From: Modestobacter sp. VKM Ac-2977
GTDB taxonomy: Bacteria > Actinomycetota > Actinomycetes > Mycobacteriales > Geodermatophilaceae
Reading direction: 5' to 3'
NCBI RefSeq assembly: GCF_026968045.1
Contig: NZ_JAPVBQ010000001.1
Location: forward strand, 310,001-374,000
Length of the DNA: 64,000 bases
Part shown: one piece after another, positions 7,047 to 15,620 of the stretch
How the letters are laid out: each line of letters starts with the position of its first letter
Position numbering within the stretch: position 1 is the stretch's first letter
Program-made: the position numbers and the translations under genes
Notes under the pieces: model-generated
What the model was told of the DNA's origin: nothing
The model's database searches: none
Seen by the model: the letters and a program-made list of their open reading frames with translations, nothing else

Positions 7047-9734
7047 TCAGGCGTCCTCGCGGAGCACGCTCGCCGGGTCGGCGCGGTCGGCGGCACGCTG
7101 GGCGTACAGCGCCGCGAGCCCTGCGACGACGACGGTGGCCACCGCGGTGCCGGCGATCGCCGGCCAGGGCACGTCCAGCAGCGGGGTGGGCGGCCGCACC
7201 AGGTCGACGTCCAGCCGCCGGTACACCAGCGCCACGGCCCCCGCGGCCAGCAGCGCGCCCAGCAGCAGCCCGGCCACGGCCACCCCGACCAGCTCGACGA
7301 GCAGCGAGCGCAGGTGCGCGCCCCGGGAGAGCCCCAGCCGGCGGGCCATCACGTACCCGGAGACGCGGCTGCGGGAGCGCGCCTCCAGGTACAGCAGCAG
7401 CCCACCGACGGCGATCACCCCGACGAAGACGGCGAGGGCGGAGAGGTAGCCGAAGGTCCAGGTGATGCCCAGGAAGTTGGCGCTCTCCTGCACCCCGCCG
7501 GGGGTGAGGACGCGGATGTTCTGCGCGCCCGCGTCGGTCAGGGCGTCGATCCCGGCGCCGAGGTCACCCTTCGTCCACAGCTCGGCGGCGGGCGCGGCCC
7601 CGGCGTTCCGGGTGATCTCCGGCAGCCGATCGGCATCGACGAGGACGACCGGGTCGTCGCTGCGGCGACCGGGGAGGACCCGGGCCGTGGCGGTCACCTC
7701 CGCCGGCACCGCCGTGCTGCCCAGTCGGAGGTCGGGGTCGCCGGCCGGGAGCCCGGCGGCGACCACCGGCAGCCGCCCGTCCACTTCCGGGCCGGTCAGC
7801 GCCGCCAGCAGCTCGGCGAGCGGGCGGTCGGCGAAGGAGTCGTCCCAGAAAGCGGTGTCGGCGAAGTCGTCGGGGTCGACGGCCAGCACCTGGACGTCCG
7901 TCCGCCCGTCGTCGCCGGCCGCGGCGCTGCCGTCGTAGCGGACGACGTAGGTGCCGGCTGCCTCCAGCGCCGGGGTCACCTCGAACCGGGTGACCGTGGC
8001 GGCCGCCGCAGCCGCGCCGATCTGCACGCCCACCTTGGCGTCCAGGGTGGTCTGCGAGCTGGCGGTCAGCGTCGCGGTGTAGCCCAGCACGGCGACCGGG
8101 AGGGTGACCGCGACCAGCAGGGTCGCGGTGGCCAGCCGGGCGGCGGTGAGCCGGTTGACGGCGAGGAAGACGGCGGGGGAGCGGCGTCCGGCCCAGCGGC
8201 GCAGCCGCGGCAGCAGCGCGGTGACCAGCCGGCCGAGCAGGACGGCGGTGCCGGCGATCGCCAGCAGCGGGAAGGCGACCAGCAGCCCGTTGACCTGGGC
8301 CACGTAGGCGACGCTGACCACCGCGTCGCGTGACTGCAGCAGCAGCCAGCACCAGGCCGCGCCGAACAGCAGGGCCAGCTCCCACGGCACCCGGGCCGGC
8401 CAGCGCCGGGCGGCGCCGAGCGGCCGCTCAGCGGTGCCCCGGGCCCGTAGCCCGGCCACGGTCGAGGCCGCACCCAGTCCGATGACGAAGGCGGCGACGC
8501 CGGCCCAGGCGGCAGCGGTGGTGGCGGAGGGGTCGAGGTCGTCTGCGGGGCCGAGCCCGGCGATCAGCACCCGGGACGCCGCCCAGCCCAGGGCCGCGCC
8601 GGCCAGCGCGGGCAGCCCCAGCTCCAGCGCCGCCTTGCCGGCCAGCGGCACCGGCCCGACCCCGCGGGCGGCGAGCAGCCGCACCTCGGTGGCCCGCCGG
8701 TCGGCCCAGAAGCTCCCGGCGGAGGCGACCAGCACCAGGGCGAGCAGCGCACCGGCCACCGCGACCGGCACGACCGGGCCACGTAGGCCTGACTCGACCA
8801 GGGCGGCGCGCTCCAGCACGTCGGGCAGCCGGTCGTTGGGGACGACGATCGCACGGGCACCCGGCGCGAACGCCAGCGGCAGGCCACTGGCCGCGACGAT
8901 CCGCTCCTGGGCGGCCTGCTGGTTGCGCACATCGCTGACCGACAGGGACGCGGCGTCCACCGGCACCTGCTGCAGCCGCCTGGCCCAACCCCAGCTGGCG
9001 GTGGCGAGCCGGTAGAAGGTGGTCTCGTCCGAGGCCAGCAACAGCGCCGGTGGGGCGGTGTTCGCGGAGGCCTCGTTGGAGAACAGCAGCCGGTAGTCAC
9101 ACCAGTAGGGGTCGTCGGCGTTGCCGACGGCGAGGTCACGGTAGATGCCGGCGACCGGTGCGGTCTGGGTGTTGAAGGTGAGCAGGTCCCCGACCGCGAG
9201 GCCCTCCTGCTCGGCGACGGACTCCGGCACCCAGACCCCGGGTCCGTCAACGCGGTCGACGACCTCGACGTGGTCCAGGGCGGTCGGGCGGTGGAAGAGG
9301 CTGACCTGGGAGGAGAGTAGAGACCCGTCGGGCCCGCCGATGACCGCCGGCCAGGCCAGAGGGGAGGACGAGCCGATGGTGGCGGTGGCCAGCACCGGCT
9401 CGGCCTCGAGCCCGGCGTCCGCCCAGGCCTGCAGCAGCGACTCGTCGAGCTCCGGTCGGGTGCTGCCGTCGCCGCCGTCCAGGGGCTGGAACTGCTCGTC
9501 GACGAGTGCTGACTGGACGCCGGTCTGTGGGCGGGCCACCTCGTCGCAGCGCTGGGAGAGCTGCTGCTGCAGGGCCGCGGAGCGGGCGGAGGAGAGGAAC
9601 AGCGGGGCGGAGGCGACCGCGCAGGCGAGGATCGCCGAGGTCACCAGCACGGCGATGACCGCGGCCGGCTGGCGCAGGCCCAGCCACGGCGCCCGGGTCC
9701 ACGGCGCCAGCCGCCACAGCGGTGGCCGGCTCAC
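7047..9734 (-). CDS. FtsX-like ABC transporter permease
   Basis: This large 895-residue permease of the MacB/FtsX type has one span near residues 22-45, then a periplasmic domain of about 270 residues. A central block of spans (about 320-540) follows, then a second extracellular domain, and three C-terminal spans from about 760. The final span block (TFGYLSALAVFVGVIAVGGLLLYLEARSRSRVSGYVMARRLGL) is the FtsX domain signature. It starts at a GTG that overlaps the upstream ATPase stop (GTGA). Such permeases move lipids, peptides or lipoproteins or act as mechanotransmitters, and the substrate here is unknown. It is the last gene of a leftward six-gene run. Confidence 0.9.
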   Translation of the reverse strand: MSRPPLWRLAPWTRAPWLGLRQPAAVIAVLVTSAILACAVASAPLFLSSARSAALQQQLSQRCDEVARPQTGVQSALVDEQFQPLDGGDGSTRPELDESLLQAWADAGLEAEPVLATATIGSSSPLAWPAVIGGPDGSLLSSQVSLFHRPTALDHVEVVDRVDGPGVWVPESVAEQEGLAVGDLLTFNTQTAPVAGIYRDLAVGNADDPYWCDYRLLFSNEASANTAPPALLLASDETTFYRLATASWGWARRLQQVPVDAASLSVSDVRNQQAAQERIVAASGLPLAFAPGARAIVVPNDRLPDVLERAALVESGLRGPVVPVAVAGALLALVLVASAGSFWADRRATEVRLLAARGVGPVPLAGKAALELGLPALAGAALGWAASRVLIAGLGPADDLDPSATTAAAWAGVAAFVIGLGAASTVAGLRARGTAERPLGAARRWPARVPWELALLFGAAWCWLLLQSRDAVVSVAYVAQVNGLLVAFPLLAIAGTAVLLGRLVTALLPRLRRWAGRRSPAVFLAVNRLTAARLATATLLVAVTLPVAVLGYTATLTASSQTTLDAKVGVQIGAAAAAATVTRFEVTPALEAAGTYVVRYDGSAAAGDDGRTDVQVLAVDPDDFADTAFWDDSFADRPLAELLAALTGPEVDGRLPVVAAGLPAGDPDLRLGSTAVPAEVTATARVLPGRRSDDPVVLVDADRLPEITRNAGAAPAAELWTKGDLGAGIDALTDAGAQNIRVLTPGGVQESANFLGITWTFGYLSALAVFVGVIAVGGLLLYLEARSRSRVSGYVMARRLGLSRGAHLRSLLVELVGVAVAGLLLGALLAAGAVALVYRRLDVDLVRPPTPLLDVPWPAIAGTAVATVVVAGLAALYAQRAADRADPASVLREDA

Positions 9735-10417
9735 GAGGGGGCGCCTTCGGTGACCACGCCGTCGCGCATGGACAGCACCCGGTCGGCGCGGCCCCAGGCG
9801 ATCTCGTCGTGCGTGGCGATGAGCACCGCGGAGCCCTCGCGGGCCGCGTCGGTGACGGCGTCGAGCAGCCGGTCGGCGTGCCCGCGGTCCTGGTGGGCGG
9901 TCGGTTCGTCGGCCAGCAGCACCGCGGGGCGCAGCAGCAGCGCCCGGGCGACGGCGACCCGCTGCTGCTCGCCGAGGGAGGCCTGGTGCGGGTAGCGGTC
10001 GGCGAGGTGGTCGACGCCGAAGGCGCTCAGGAGCGACCGGGCGCGGGGCTCCTCGGCGGCCAGGGTGCCGCTCAGTCGGGCCGGCAGCAGCACGTTGTCG
10101 GCCAGGCTGAGGTCGGCGACCAGCCCGAGGGCCTGGGGCACCAGCGCCAGGTCCCGCCAGCCGAAGCCGTCGGGACGGCGGTCGGCGAGCGGGCCCAGGT
10201 AGGCGAGCTCGCCCTCGTCGGCGGTCTCCCAGCCACAGAGCAGCGCGAGGAGGGTGCTCTTCCCGGACCCGGAGGGGCCGACGAGGGCGACGAACTCCCC
10301 GGGGTCGACCCGCAGGTCGACCCCGGCCAGCGCCGAGACCGTCTCCGCGCCGCGCCGGAACCGCTTCACCAGCCCGGTGCCGGTGAACCCGCCGGCCGGC
10401 TGCAGGCGCGGGGTCAC
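9731..10417 (-). CDS. ABC transporter ATP-binding protein (LolD/MacB type)
   Basis: This 228-residue ATPase has Walker A GPSGSGKSTLLALLCGWE near residue 46 and a Q-loop at VPQALGL. The signature motif is changed to SLGEQQR, and Walker B is AVLLADEPTA followed by HQDRGHADRLLD. Size and motifs fit the LolD/MacB family, which pairs with FtsX-like permeases. Both ends overlap neighbours by four bases (GTGA), so it is tightly coupled with the second ATPase upstream and the permease downstream. Loss of the standard LSGGE signature is notable beside the fully canonical partner. Confidence 0.9.
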   Translation of the reverse strand: MTPRLQPAGGFTGTGLVKRFRRGAETVSALAGVDLRVDPGEFVALVGPSGSGKSTLLALLCGWETADEGELAYLGPLADRRPDGFGWRDLALVPQALGLVADLSLADNVLLPARLSGTLAAEEPRARSLLSAFGVDHLADRYPHQASLGEQQRVAVARALLLRPAVLLADEPTAHQDRGHADRLLDAVTDAAREGSAVLIATHDEIAWGRADRVLSMRDGVVTEGAPS

Positions 10418-11157
10418 GCGGCCACCAGCCGGCCGTGGTCCAGCCGCACGAACCCGTCGGCGATGGCCATCACCCGGGGGTCGTGCGAGGAGATGACGAA
10501 CCCGACCCCGGCCGCGGCGAGGTCCTCCATCGCAACGAGCACCCGCTCGGCGGCGGCGGTGTCCAGCTCGGCCGTGGGCTCGTCGGCGACGACCAGCGCC
10601 GGGTCACCGACGACGCCGCAGGCCACCGCCAGGCGCTGCTGCTCCCCGCCGGAGAGCTGTGCGGGGTGGTGGTCGGCGCGCCCGGCCAGCCCCAGCCGGT
10701 CGAGCAGGGCGAGCGCCTCGGCCGCGGTGACCGGGACGCCGCGCAGCGACGCGGCCAGCCGGACCTGCGCGACCGCGTCCAGGTAGGGAAGCAGGTTCTC
10801 GCCCGGGCGCTGGAAGAGGTAGGCCACCTGCCGCTGCCGCAGCGCCCGGCGGGCCCGGGCGCCCAGCTGGTCGACCCGTTGACCGGCGATCAGCACCTCC
10901 CCGGTGTCGGGGGAGTCGATGCAGGCCAGCAGCCGCAGCAGCGAGGACTTCCCCGACCCGGACGGGCCGACGACCACGGTCACCTGGGCGCGGGGGATCG
11001 CCACGCTGACGTCGTCCAGCGCGGTCACCGACTCCGTCGCCGTCCGGTAGGTCTTCCGCACCCCCCGGCAGACGGCGGCCGGCGGCGTCTCCGGAGCGGC
11101 GAACACCGGGGTGGCCAGTGGGTCGGCCGCGAAGGAGAAGGCCTCGTCGCTGGTCAT
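10414..11157 (-). CDS. ABC transporter ATP-binding protein (LolD/MacB type)
   Basis: This 247-residue ATPase has canonical motifs: Walker A GPSGSGKSSLLRLLACID near residue 66, the signature LSGGEQQRLAVACGVVG, Walker B ALVVADEPTAELD and the switch His in SSHDPRV. A 28-residue N-terminal extension precedes the domain. The ATG lies 12 bp after the TetR stop, so the ATPase-ATPase-permease block probably continues the same transcript. Two different ATPases with one permease suggests a heterodimeric motor, in which one site has the altered signature noted for the downstream gene. Confidence 0.9.
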   Translation of the reverse strand: MTSDEAFSFAADPLATPVFAAPETPPAAVCRGVRKTYRTATESVTALDDVSVAIPRAQVTVVVGPSGSGKSSLLRLLACIDSPDTGEVLIAGQRVDQLGARARRALRQRQVAYLFQRPGENLLPYLDAVAQVRLAASLRGVPVTAAEALALLDRLGLAGRADHHPAQLSGGEQQRLAVACGVVGDPALVVADEPTAELDTAAAERVLVAMEDLAAAGVGFVISSHDPRVMAIADGFVRLDHGRLVAA

Positions 11158-11169
11158 CGAGGCGAGAGC

Positions 11170-11817
11170 CTAGGTGCTGGGCGCAACGACACCAGGGAGG
11201 TCGACGTCCCCGGTCAGGTACCGCTGGACCGTGGGGCCGATCGCGGCGACCAGCTCGTCGGCCGACGCCGACGCCAGGGGCTCCACCCGCAGCACGTAGC
11301 GGGCCATCACCACCCCGATCAGCTGGGAGGCGACCAGGGAGCCCCGCGCCTCGCCCTCGGCGCGGGGCAGTCCGAGCGTGCCGACCACCCGGCGCAGCAC
11401 GTGGGAGACCAGGAACTCCCGGAGCAGTCGCGCGGTCCACTCGTTGGTCACGGCCGACCGGACCAGGGCGAGCCCCGCCGCCCGGCCGGGGCCGTCCCAC
11501 ACCTGCAGCAGCAGCCGGACGACGCTGGCGCCGAGGTCCGCCGTCCCGCCGGCGAGCAGCTCGGGCAGCAGCTCCTCGGGGTCGGCCGGGGCCTCGATGG
11601 CGGCGAGGAAGAGCTTGTCCTTGCTGCCGAAGTAGTGGTGCACCAGCGCCGGGTCGACCCCTGCCGCGGTCGCGATGACCCGGATCGAGGCGCCGTCGAA
11701 CCCACGCTCGGCGAAGGTGGCCCGGGCCGCGGCGAGCACCGCCTCCCGGGTGTCGGGGTTGCCCGGACGTCGTCCGGTCGGGCGGGTGCGCCGTGGTCGT
11801 GCCGCCGGGTCGCTCAG
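11170..11817 (-). CDS. TetR-family transcriptional regulator
   Basis: This 215-residue repressor has an N-terminal TetR helix-turn-helix at about residues 22-70 (TREAVLAAARATFAERGFDGASIRVIATAAGVDPALVHHYFGSKDKLF). The C-terminal ligand domain resembles TetR_C_17 types (EWTARLLREFLVSHVLRRVVGTLGLPRAE). No ATG or GTG occurs before the first helix. The likely start is CTG at 11817, which overlaps the upstream permease stop as CTGA and follows a GGAGGAGGA ribosome binding site. A GTG inside helix 1 is the only alternative and would clip the domain. It probably represses its own operon through the operators at 13303-13338. Confidence 0.85.
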   Translation of the reverse strand: MSDPAARPRRTRPTGRRPGNPDTREAVLAAARATFAERGFDGASIRVIATAAGVDPALVHHYFGSKDKLFLAAIEAPADPEELLPELLAGGTADLGASVVRLLLQVWDGPGRAAGLALVRSAVTNEWTARLLREFLVSHVLRRVVGTLGLPRAEGEARGSLVASQLIGVVMARYVLRVEPLASASADELVAAIGPTVQRYLTGDVDLPGVVAPST

Positions 11818-12581
11818 CTGGTCCTCCTCCGCAGGGTGGCCGCCGCGAGCCCGAGGGCCAGCAGCGTCGCGCCGGCCACCACGCCGACGTCGACCCACAT
11901 GGTGCCCGTCGCCTCCGCCGAGGCGCCCACCTCCTGCAGTGCCGCCACCGCGTAGCTCAGCGGCAGGACGTCGCTGACCGCCTGGAGCCAGCCGGCCAGC
12001 TGGTCCCGCGGCACCAGCAGCCCGCAGAGGAAGAACTGGGGCAGCACGACCACAGGCATGAGCTGCACCGCCTGGAACTCGCTGCGGGCGAAAGCACTGG
12101 CCAGCAGCCCCAGCGCCACACCCAGGGCGGCGTCGACGACGGCGATGAGCACGACCAGGGACAGCGAACCGGTGACGTCCAGGTCGTAGACCGTGGTCGC
12201 GATCGCCACGGTGACCACCGCCTGCGCCGCCGCGGCCAGGCCGAAGGCGAGGCCGTAGCCGAGCAGCAGGTCCAGCCGGGACAGCGGGGTGGTGAGCAGT
12301 CGTTCCAACGTGCCGGAGGTGCGCTCCCGCAGCATGGCGATGCTGGTCACCAGGAACATGACCACGAACGGGAAGACGCCGAGCATGGTCAGCCCGACCC
12401 GGTCGAAGGTGTCCGGCTGCCCGGGCGGGGTGGGCACGTCGGCCCACAGCAGGTAGAGCAGCCCGAGCAGGGCGCTGGGCAGCACCAGCAGCATCGCGAC
12501 CGTGCGGTGGTCGTGCCGCAGCTGGCGGAGCACCCGGCCCGCGGTGGCGGAGGTCAACCGGGGGGAGAGCGCGGTGGTCAT
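11814..12581 (-). CDS. ABC-2 type transporter permease
   Basis: This 255-residue ABC-2 membrane protein has six predicted spans. An N-terminal cytoplasmic segment (LRHDHRTVAMLLVLPSALLGLLYLLW) precedes span 1. The family loop MLRERTSGTLERLLTTPLSRLDLLLGY follows span 2. Spans 3-5 include the conserved FFLCGLLVPRDQLAGWLQAVSDVLPLSYAVAAL. It pairs with the ATPase whose stop overlaps its ATG (ATGA) to form an exporter, probably for a drug, lipid or polyketide. The TetR gene next to it suggests ligand-induced efflux. Confidence 0.9.
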   Translation of the reverse strand: MTTALSPRLTSATAGRVLRQLRHDHRTVAMLLVLPSALLGLLYLLWADVPTPPGQPDTFDRVGLTMLGVFPFVVMFLVTSIAMLRERTSGTLERLLTTPLSRLDLLLGYGLAFGLAAAAQAVVTVAIATTVYDLDVTGSLSLVVLIAVVDAALGVALGLLASAFARSEFQAVQLMPVVVLPQFFLCGLLVPRDQLAGWLQAVSDVLPLSYAVAALQEVGASAEATGTMWVDVGVVAGATLLALGLAAATLRRRTS

Positions 12582-13288
12582 GCCGCCACCTCCTGCACCA
12601 GGGAGAGGAACGCCTGCTCCAGGTCGTCGGTGCCGGTCCGAGCGCGGAGTTCGGCCGGGGTGGAGTCGCTGAGCAGCCGGCCGTCGCGGAGCAGGAGCAG
12701 CCGGTCACAGCGCCCGGCCTCGTCCATCACGTGGCTGGAGACGATCAACGTCGTGCCGGCCGCGGCGAGGGCGTGGAAGCGGCTCCACAGCTCCACCCGG
12801 AGCACCGGGTCCAGCCCGACGGTGGGCTCGTCCAGCACGAGCAGCTCCGGTTCGCCGACCAGGGCACAGGCCAGGGAGGCCCGGCCCCGCTGCCCGCCGG
12901 AGAGGTCGCCGACCAGCTGGCCGGCGGCGTCGGCCAGCCCGACATCGGCGATCGCCGCGTCGGCGGCTGCCGCGCCCCGCCCGTACAGGGCGGCGAAGTG
13001 GCGGGCGTTCTCCCGCACCGTGAGGTCGGCGTAGACGCTGGGCGCCTGGGTGACGTAGCCGACCCGGGACCGCAGCGCGGCCGAACCGGCGGGCCGGCCG
13101 AGCACGGTCACGGTGCCCGACCGGACCTGCTGGGCACCGACGACGGCGCGCAGCAGCGTGCTCTTCCCGCTCCCACTGGGCCCCAGCAGGCCGGTGACCT
13201 GCCCGGACGGGACCGAGCACCCCACCTCGTGCAGGACCTGGCGGGCACCGCGGTGCACGACGAGATCGGTGACGGTGACGGCGTCCAT
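12578..13288 (-). CDS. ABC transporter ATP-binding protein (drug exporter type)
   Basis: This 236-residue ATPase of the DrrA/CcmA type has Walker A GPSGSGKSTLLRAVVGAQ near residue 33, signature LSGGQRGRASLACALVG, Walker B ELLVLDEPTVGLDP and the switch His in VSSHVMDEAGRCDRL. I start it at the ATG at 13288 because GGAGG sits seven bases upstream. An ATG seven codons earlier lacks such a site and would lie inside the operator. It heads the six-gene leftward run and forms an exporter with the ABC-2 permease. Confidence 0.9.
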   Translation of the reverse strand: MDAVTVTDLVVHRGARQVLHEVGCSVPSGQVTGLLGPSGSGKSTLLRAVVGAQQVRSGTVTVLGRPAGSAALRSRVGYVTQAPSVYADLTVRENARHFAALYGRGAAAADAAIADVGLADAAGQLVGDLSGGQRGRASLACALVGEPELLVLDEPTVGLDPVLRVELWSRFHALAAAGTTLIVSSHVMDEAGRCDRLLLLRDGRLLSDSTPAELRARTGTDDLEQAFLSLVQEVAA

Positions 13289-13302
13289 GACGGCCTCCGA
13301 AC

Positions 13303-13354
13303 AACTCAACGGCTGATGAACTCAACGGTAGGTGAGTTCTGCGTCGAGCGTCAA
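13303..13354 (-). promoter_or_regulatory. Promoter and TetR-type operator of the ABC-TetR operon
   Basis: Read on the minus strand, TTGACG (13349-13354) and TACCGT (13325-13330) form a -35/-10 pair with an 18-bp spacer. Half-sites AACTCA (read on the plus strand, 13319-13324) and TGAGTT (13333-13338) make a 20-bp inverted repeat that covers the -10. A direct repeat of AACTCAACGG (13303-13312 and 13319-13328, 16-bp period) adds a second half-site pair downstream. This is the standard layout of a TetR-repressed promoter, and the operon encodes a TetR protein. Autoregulation is an inference. Confidence 0.65.
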
Positions 13355-13375
13355 GGCCCGCTCGTGCGGGACGGC

Positions 13376-15460
13376 TCAGGAGCGGGCGGCGGGGGAGCGG
13401 GCGGCGCTGCGCAGCCAGTCGGTGACGTCGACGGCCGTCCGTGGCACGGAGAACAGGTGGCCCTGGACGACGTCGCACCGCAGGGAGGCCAGCGCCTCGG
13501 CGGTGAGCGTGTCCTCCACGCCCTCGGCCACGACCGTCATCCCCAGTTCGTGGCCCAGGTCGATGACCGAGCGGACCACGGCGGCGTCCTCGGTCGAGGA
13601 GGTCATCTCGGCCACGTAGCTGCGGTCGACCTTGATCTCGCTGACGGGGAGGTGCTTGAGGTGGCTCATCGCGGAGAAGCCGGTGCCGAAGTCGTCGATC
13701 GAGATCGCCACCCCGGCGGCGTGCAGCCGCCCCAGCACCTCCCGCGCCCGCTCCGGCTCGGTCAGCAGCGCGCTCTCGGTCACCTCCAGCCGCAGCATCG
13801 CCGCGGGGACGCCGTGCGTGCGCAGCCGGCTCAGCACCCGGTCGGGCAGGTCCGCGCGGATCAGCGAACGCGCCGACAGGTTCACCGACACCGGCACGGC
13901 GATCCCCTCCGCGCACCACTCCCGCAGCTGCGCCAGGACGGCGTCCAGCACCGCGTCGGTGAGCGGCTCGATCAGCGCGGTCCGCTCGACGGCCGGGAGG
14001 AACTCCACGGGGCCCAGCAGGCCGCGGACCGGGTGCTGCCAGCGGACCAGTGCCTCCACGCCGGTGACCCGGCCGGAGTCCAGCGACAGCTGCGGCTGGT
14101 AGTGCACCACCAGCTGGCTCTGGGCCAGCCCGAGTCGCAGCTCGGAGAGCAGCAGCAGCCGGCTCCGGTCGTGGTCGTCGGCGCTGGGGTCGTAGAGCTG
14201 CACCCCGCTCTGCCGCTCCTTGGCCGTGTACATGGCGATGTCGGCCTGGCGCAGCAGCGCACCGATCTCCAGCGACTCGGCACCGGCCACGGCCACGGCC
14301 ACCCCGATGCTGACGTCCACGTCGAGGGCGAGGCCGTCGACCAGGAACGGCGTCCCGAGGGCGGCCTGCAGGCGGGCGGCCGCGGCGCAGGCCTCCGCCG
14401 CGGTGACGCCGGGGAGCAGCACCGCGAACTCGTCGCCACCGAGCCGGGCGACCAGGTCGACGTCGCGCACCAGCGGCCGCAGCCGCGGGCCGACCTGGGC
14501 GAGCAGCCGGTCGCCGTAGCTGTGCCCGAGGGTGTCGTTGACCTCCTTGAAGCGGTCGAGGTCCATCAACAGCACGGCGAGCCGGGCCGGCCCGGTGAGC
14601 AGCTCGGCGCCCCGGGCGAGCAGGGCCGCGCGGTTGGGCAGCCCGGTGAGCGCATCATGTGTGGCCTGGACGGCGAGTCGCTGCTGCAGTTCCAGCCGGT
14701 CGGTCACGTCCCGGGCGGTGATGAGCAGCCCCCCGATGACCGGGTCGCCGCGACGGTCGGAGGAGCTGACCTCCAGGTGCCGCCAGCTGCCGTCGCGGTG
14801 CCGGGCCCGGACCACGAACACTCGGGACAGGGGCTGACCGTCCGGGGCGATCGGTGCACCCGAGGCGGTGAACAGGTCGGCGTCCTCGGCGTGCAGCAGC
14901 CCGCCGACGTGCCGGCCCAGCAGCTCCTCGCGGGTCCAGCCGAGCACGTCGGCGACCGAGTCGGAGAGGAAGGAGATCTCCCCGGTCGGCGTCAGCAGGG
15001 CCATCACGTCGTTGGTGGCGTGCACGACCGACCGGAAGCGGCGCTCGTGGTCGAGGGCGGCCAGCAGGGCGTTGAACGCGGCTGCCGTGATGCCCAGGTC
15101 GTCGCGCGAGCCGACCGGGAGGGCCAGCTCGGCGGCCGGTCGAGACGGGCCCTGCGCCGAGGCGACCGGGTTGCCGACGGTGGTCGCGATGTCGGACAGC
15201 CGGCCGGCCAGCACCCGGAGCCGGGAGCCGATGATCCGCCGGACCAGCAGCCAGTTGGCGCAGCCCAGCACGAGGCCGGCGGCCAGGCAGGCCGCCCGGA
15301 ACGTGGGGGCGCCGGTGTACCGGGCGGGCACGCCGAGGAGTTCGGCGAAGGACGGGAAGACCGCGCCGACGGCGAGTCCCAGCACCGCCATGCCCACGGC
15401 CAGGAGGGTGAACGCCGACCAGCGCAGCGGGATGTCCCCGTCGTCGGTCATCCGCTCCAT
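13376..15460 (-). CDS. PAS-GGDEF-EAL cyclic-di-GMP protein with membrane anchor
   Basis: This 694-residue protein combines two N-terminal spans (about 15-35 and 48-68), a HAMP-like linker, and a PAS domain (about 135-245). A diguanylate cyclase domain with intact GGDEF (VARLGGDEFAVLLPG) follows, then a phosphodiesterase domain with intact EALVRW and DDFGTGFS. An RxxD motif (RDVD) five residues before GGDEF fits the inhibitory c-di-GMP site. Both catalytic domains look active, so net activity cannot be predicted. The ATG at 15460 is used; ATG 15451 is equally possible and neither has a good ribosome binding site. It is transcribed away from the TetR-operon promoter region. Confidence 0.9.
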   Translation of the reverse strand: MERMTDDGDIPLRWSAFTLLAVGMAVLGLAVGAVFPSFAELLGVPARYTGAPTFRAACLAAGLVLGCANWLLVRRIIGSRLRVLAGRLSDIATTVGNPVASAQGPSRPAAELALPVGSRDDLGITAAAFNALLAALDHERRFRSVVHATNDVMALLTPTGEISFLSDSVADVLGWTREELLGRHVGGLLHAEDADLFTASGAPIAPDGQPLSRVFVVRARHRDGSWRHLEVSSSDRRGDPVIGGLLITARDVTDRLELQQRLAVQATHDALTGLPNRAALLARGAELLTGPARLAVLLMDLDRFKEVNDTLGHSYGDRLLAQVGPRLRPLVRDVDLVARLGGDEFAVLLPGVTAAEACAAAARLQAALGTPFLVDGLALDVDVSIGVAVAVAGAESLEIGALLRQADIAMYTAKERQSGVQLYDPSADDHDRSRLLLLSELRLGLAQSQLVVHYQPQLSLDSGRVTGVEALVRWQHPVRGLLGPVEFLPAVERTALIEPLTDAVLDAVLAQLREWCAEGIAVPVSVNLSARSLIRADLPDRVLSRLRTHGVPAAMLRLEVTESALLTEPERAREVLGRLHAAGVAISIDDFGTGFSAMSHLKHLPVSEIKVDRSYVAEMTSSTEDAAVVRSVIDLGHELGMTVVAEGVEDTLTAEALASLRCDVVQGHLFSVPRTAVDVTDWLRSAARSPAARS

Positions 15461-15620
15461 GCGGACGGATCGGCGCCCTGACCTGCGCACTTCAGTGCGG
15501 CGGTGCGTGTCTCCCCCAGGAGGGTGGGTCACCGTGACCGGTGGCGCACGACGCTCTGCGGCGAGGGCACGGTGCTCCCCTCCGGGGTGGTCCGGTCCGG
15601 CGGGCGAGCCGGTGCTGAGG

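Noticed and set aside
15487-15498. Inverted repeat GCACTTCAGTGC upstream of the GGDEF-EAL gene
   Set aside because: Five-base arms without promoter elements nearby are compatible with chance in this base composition.
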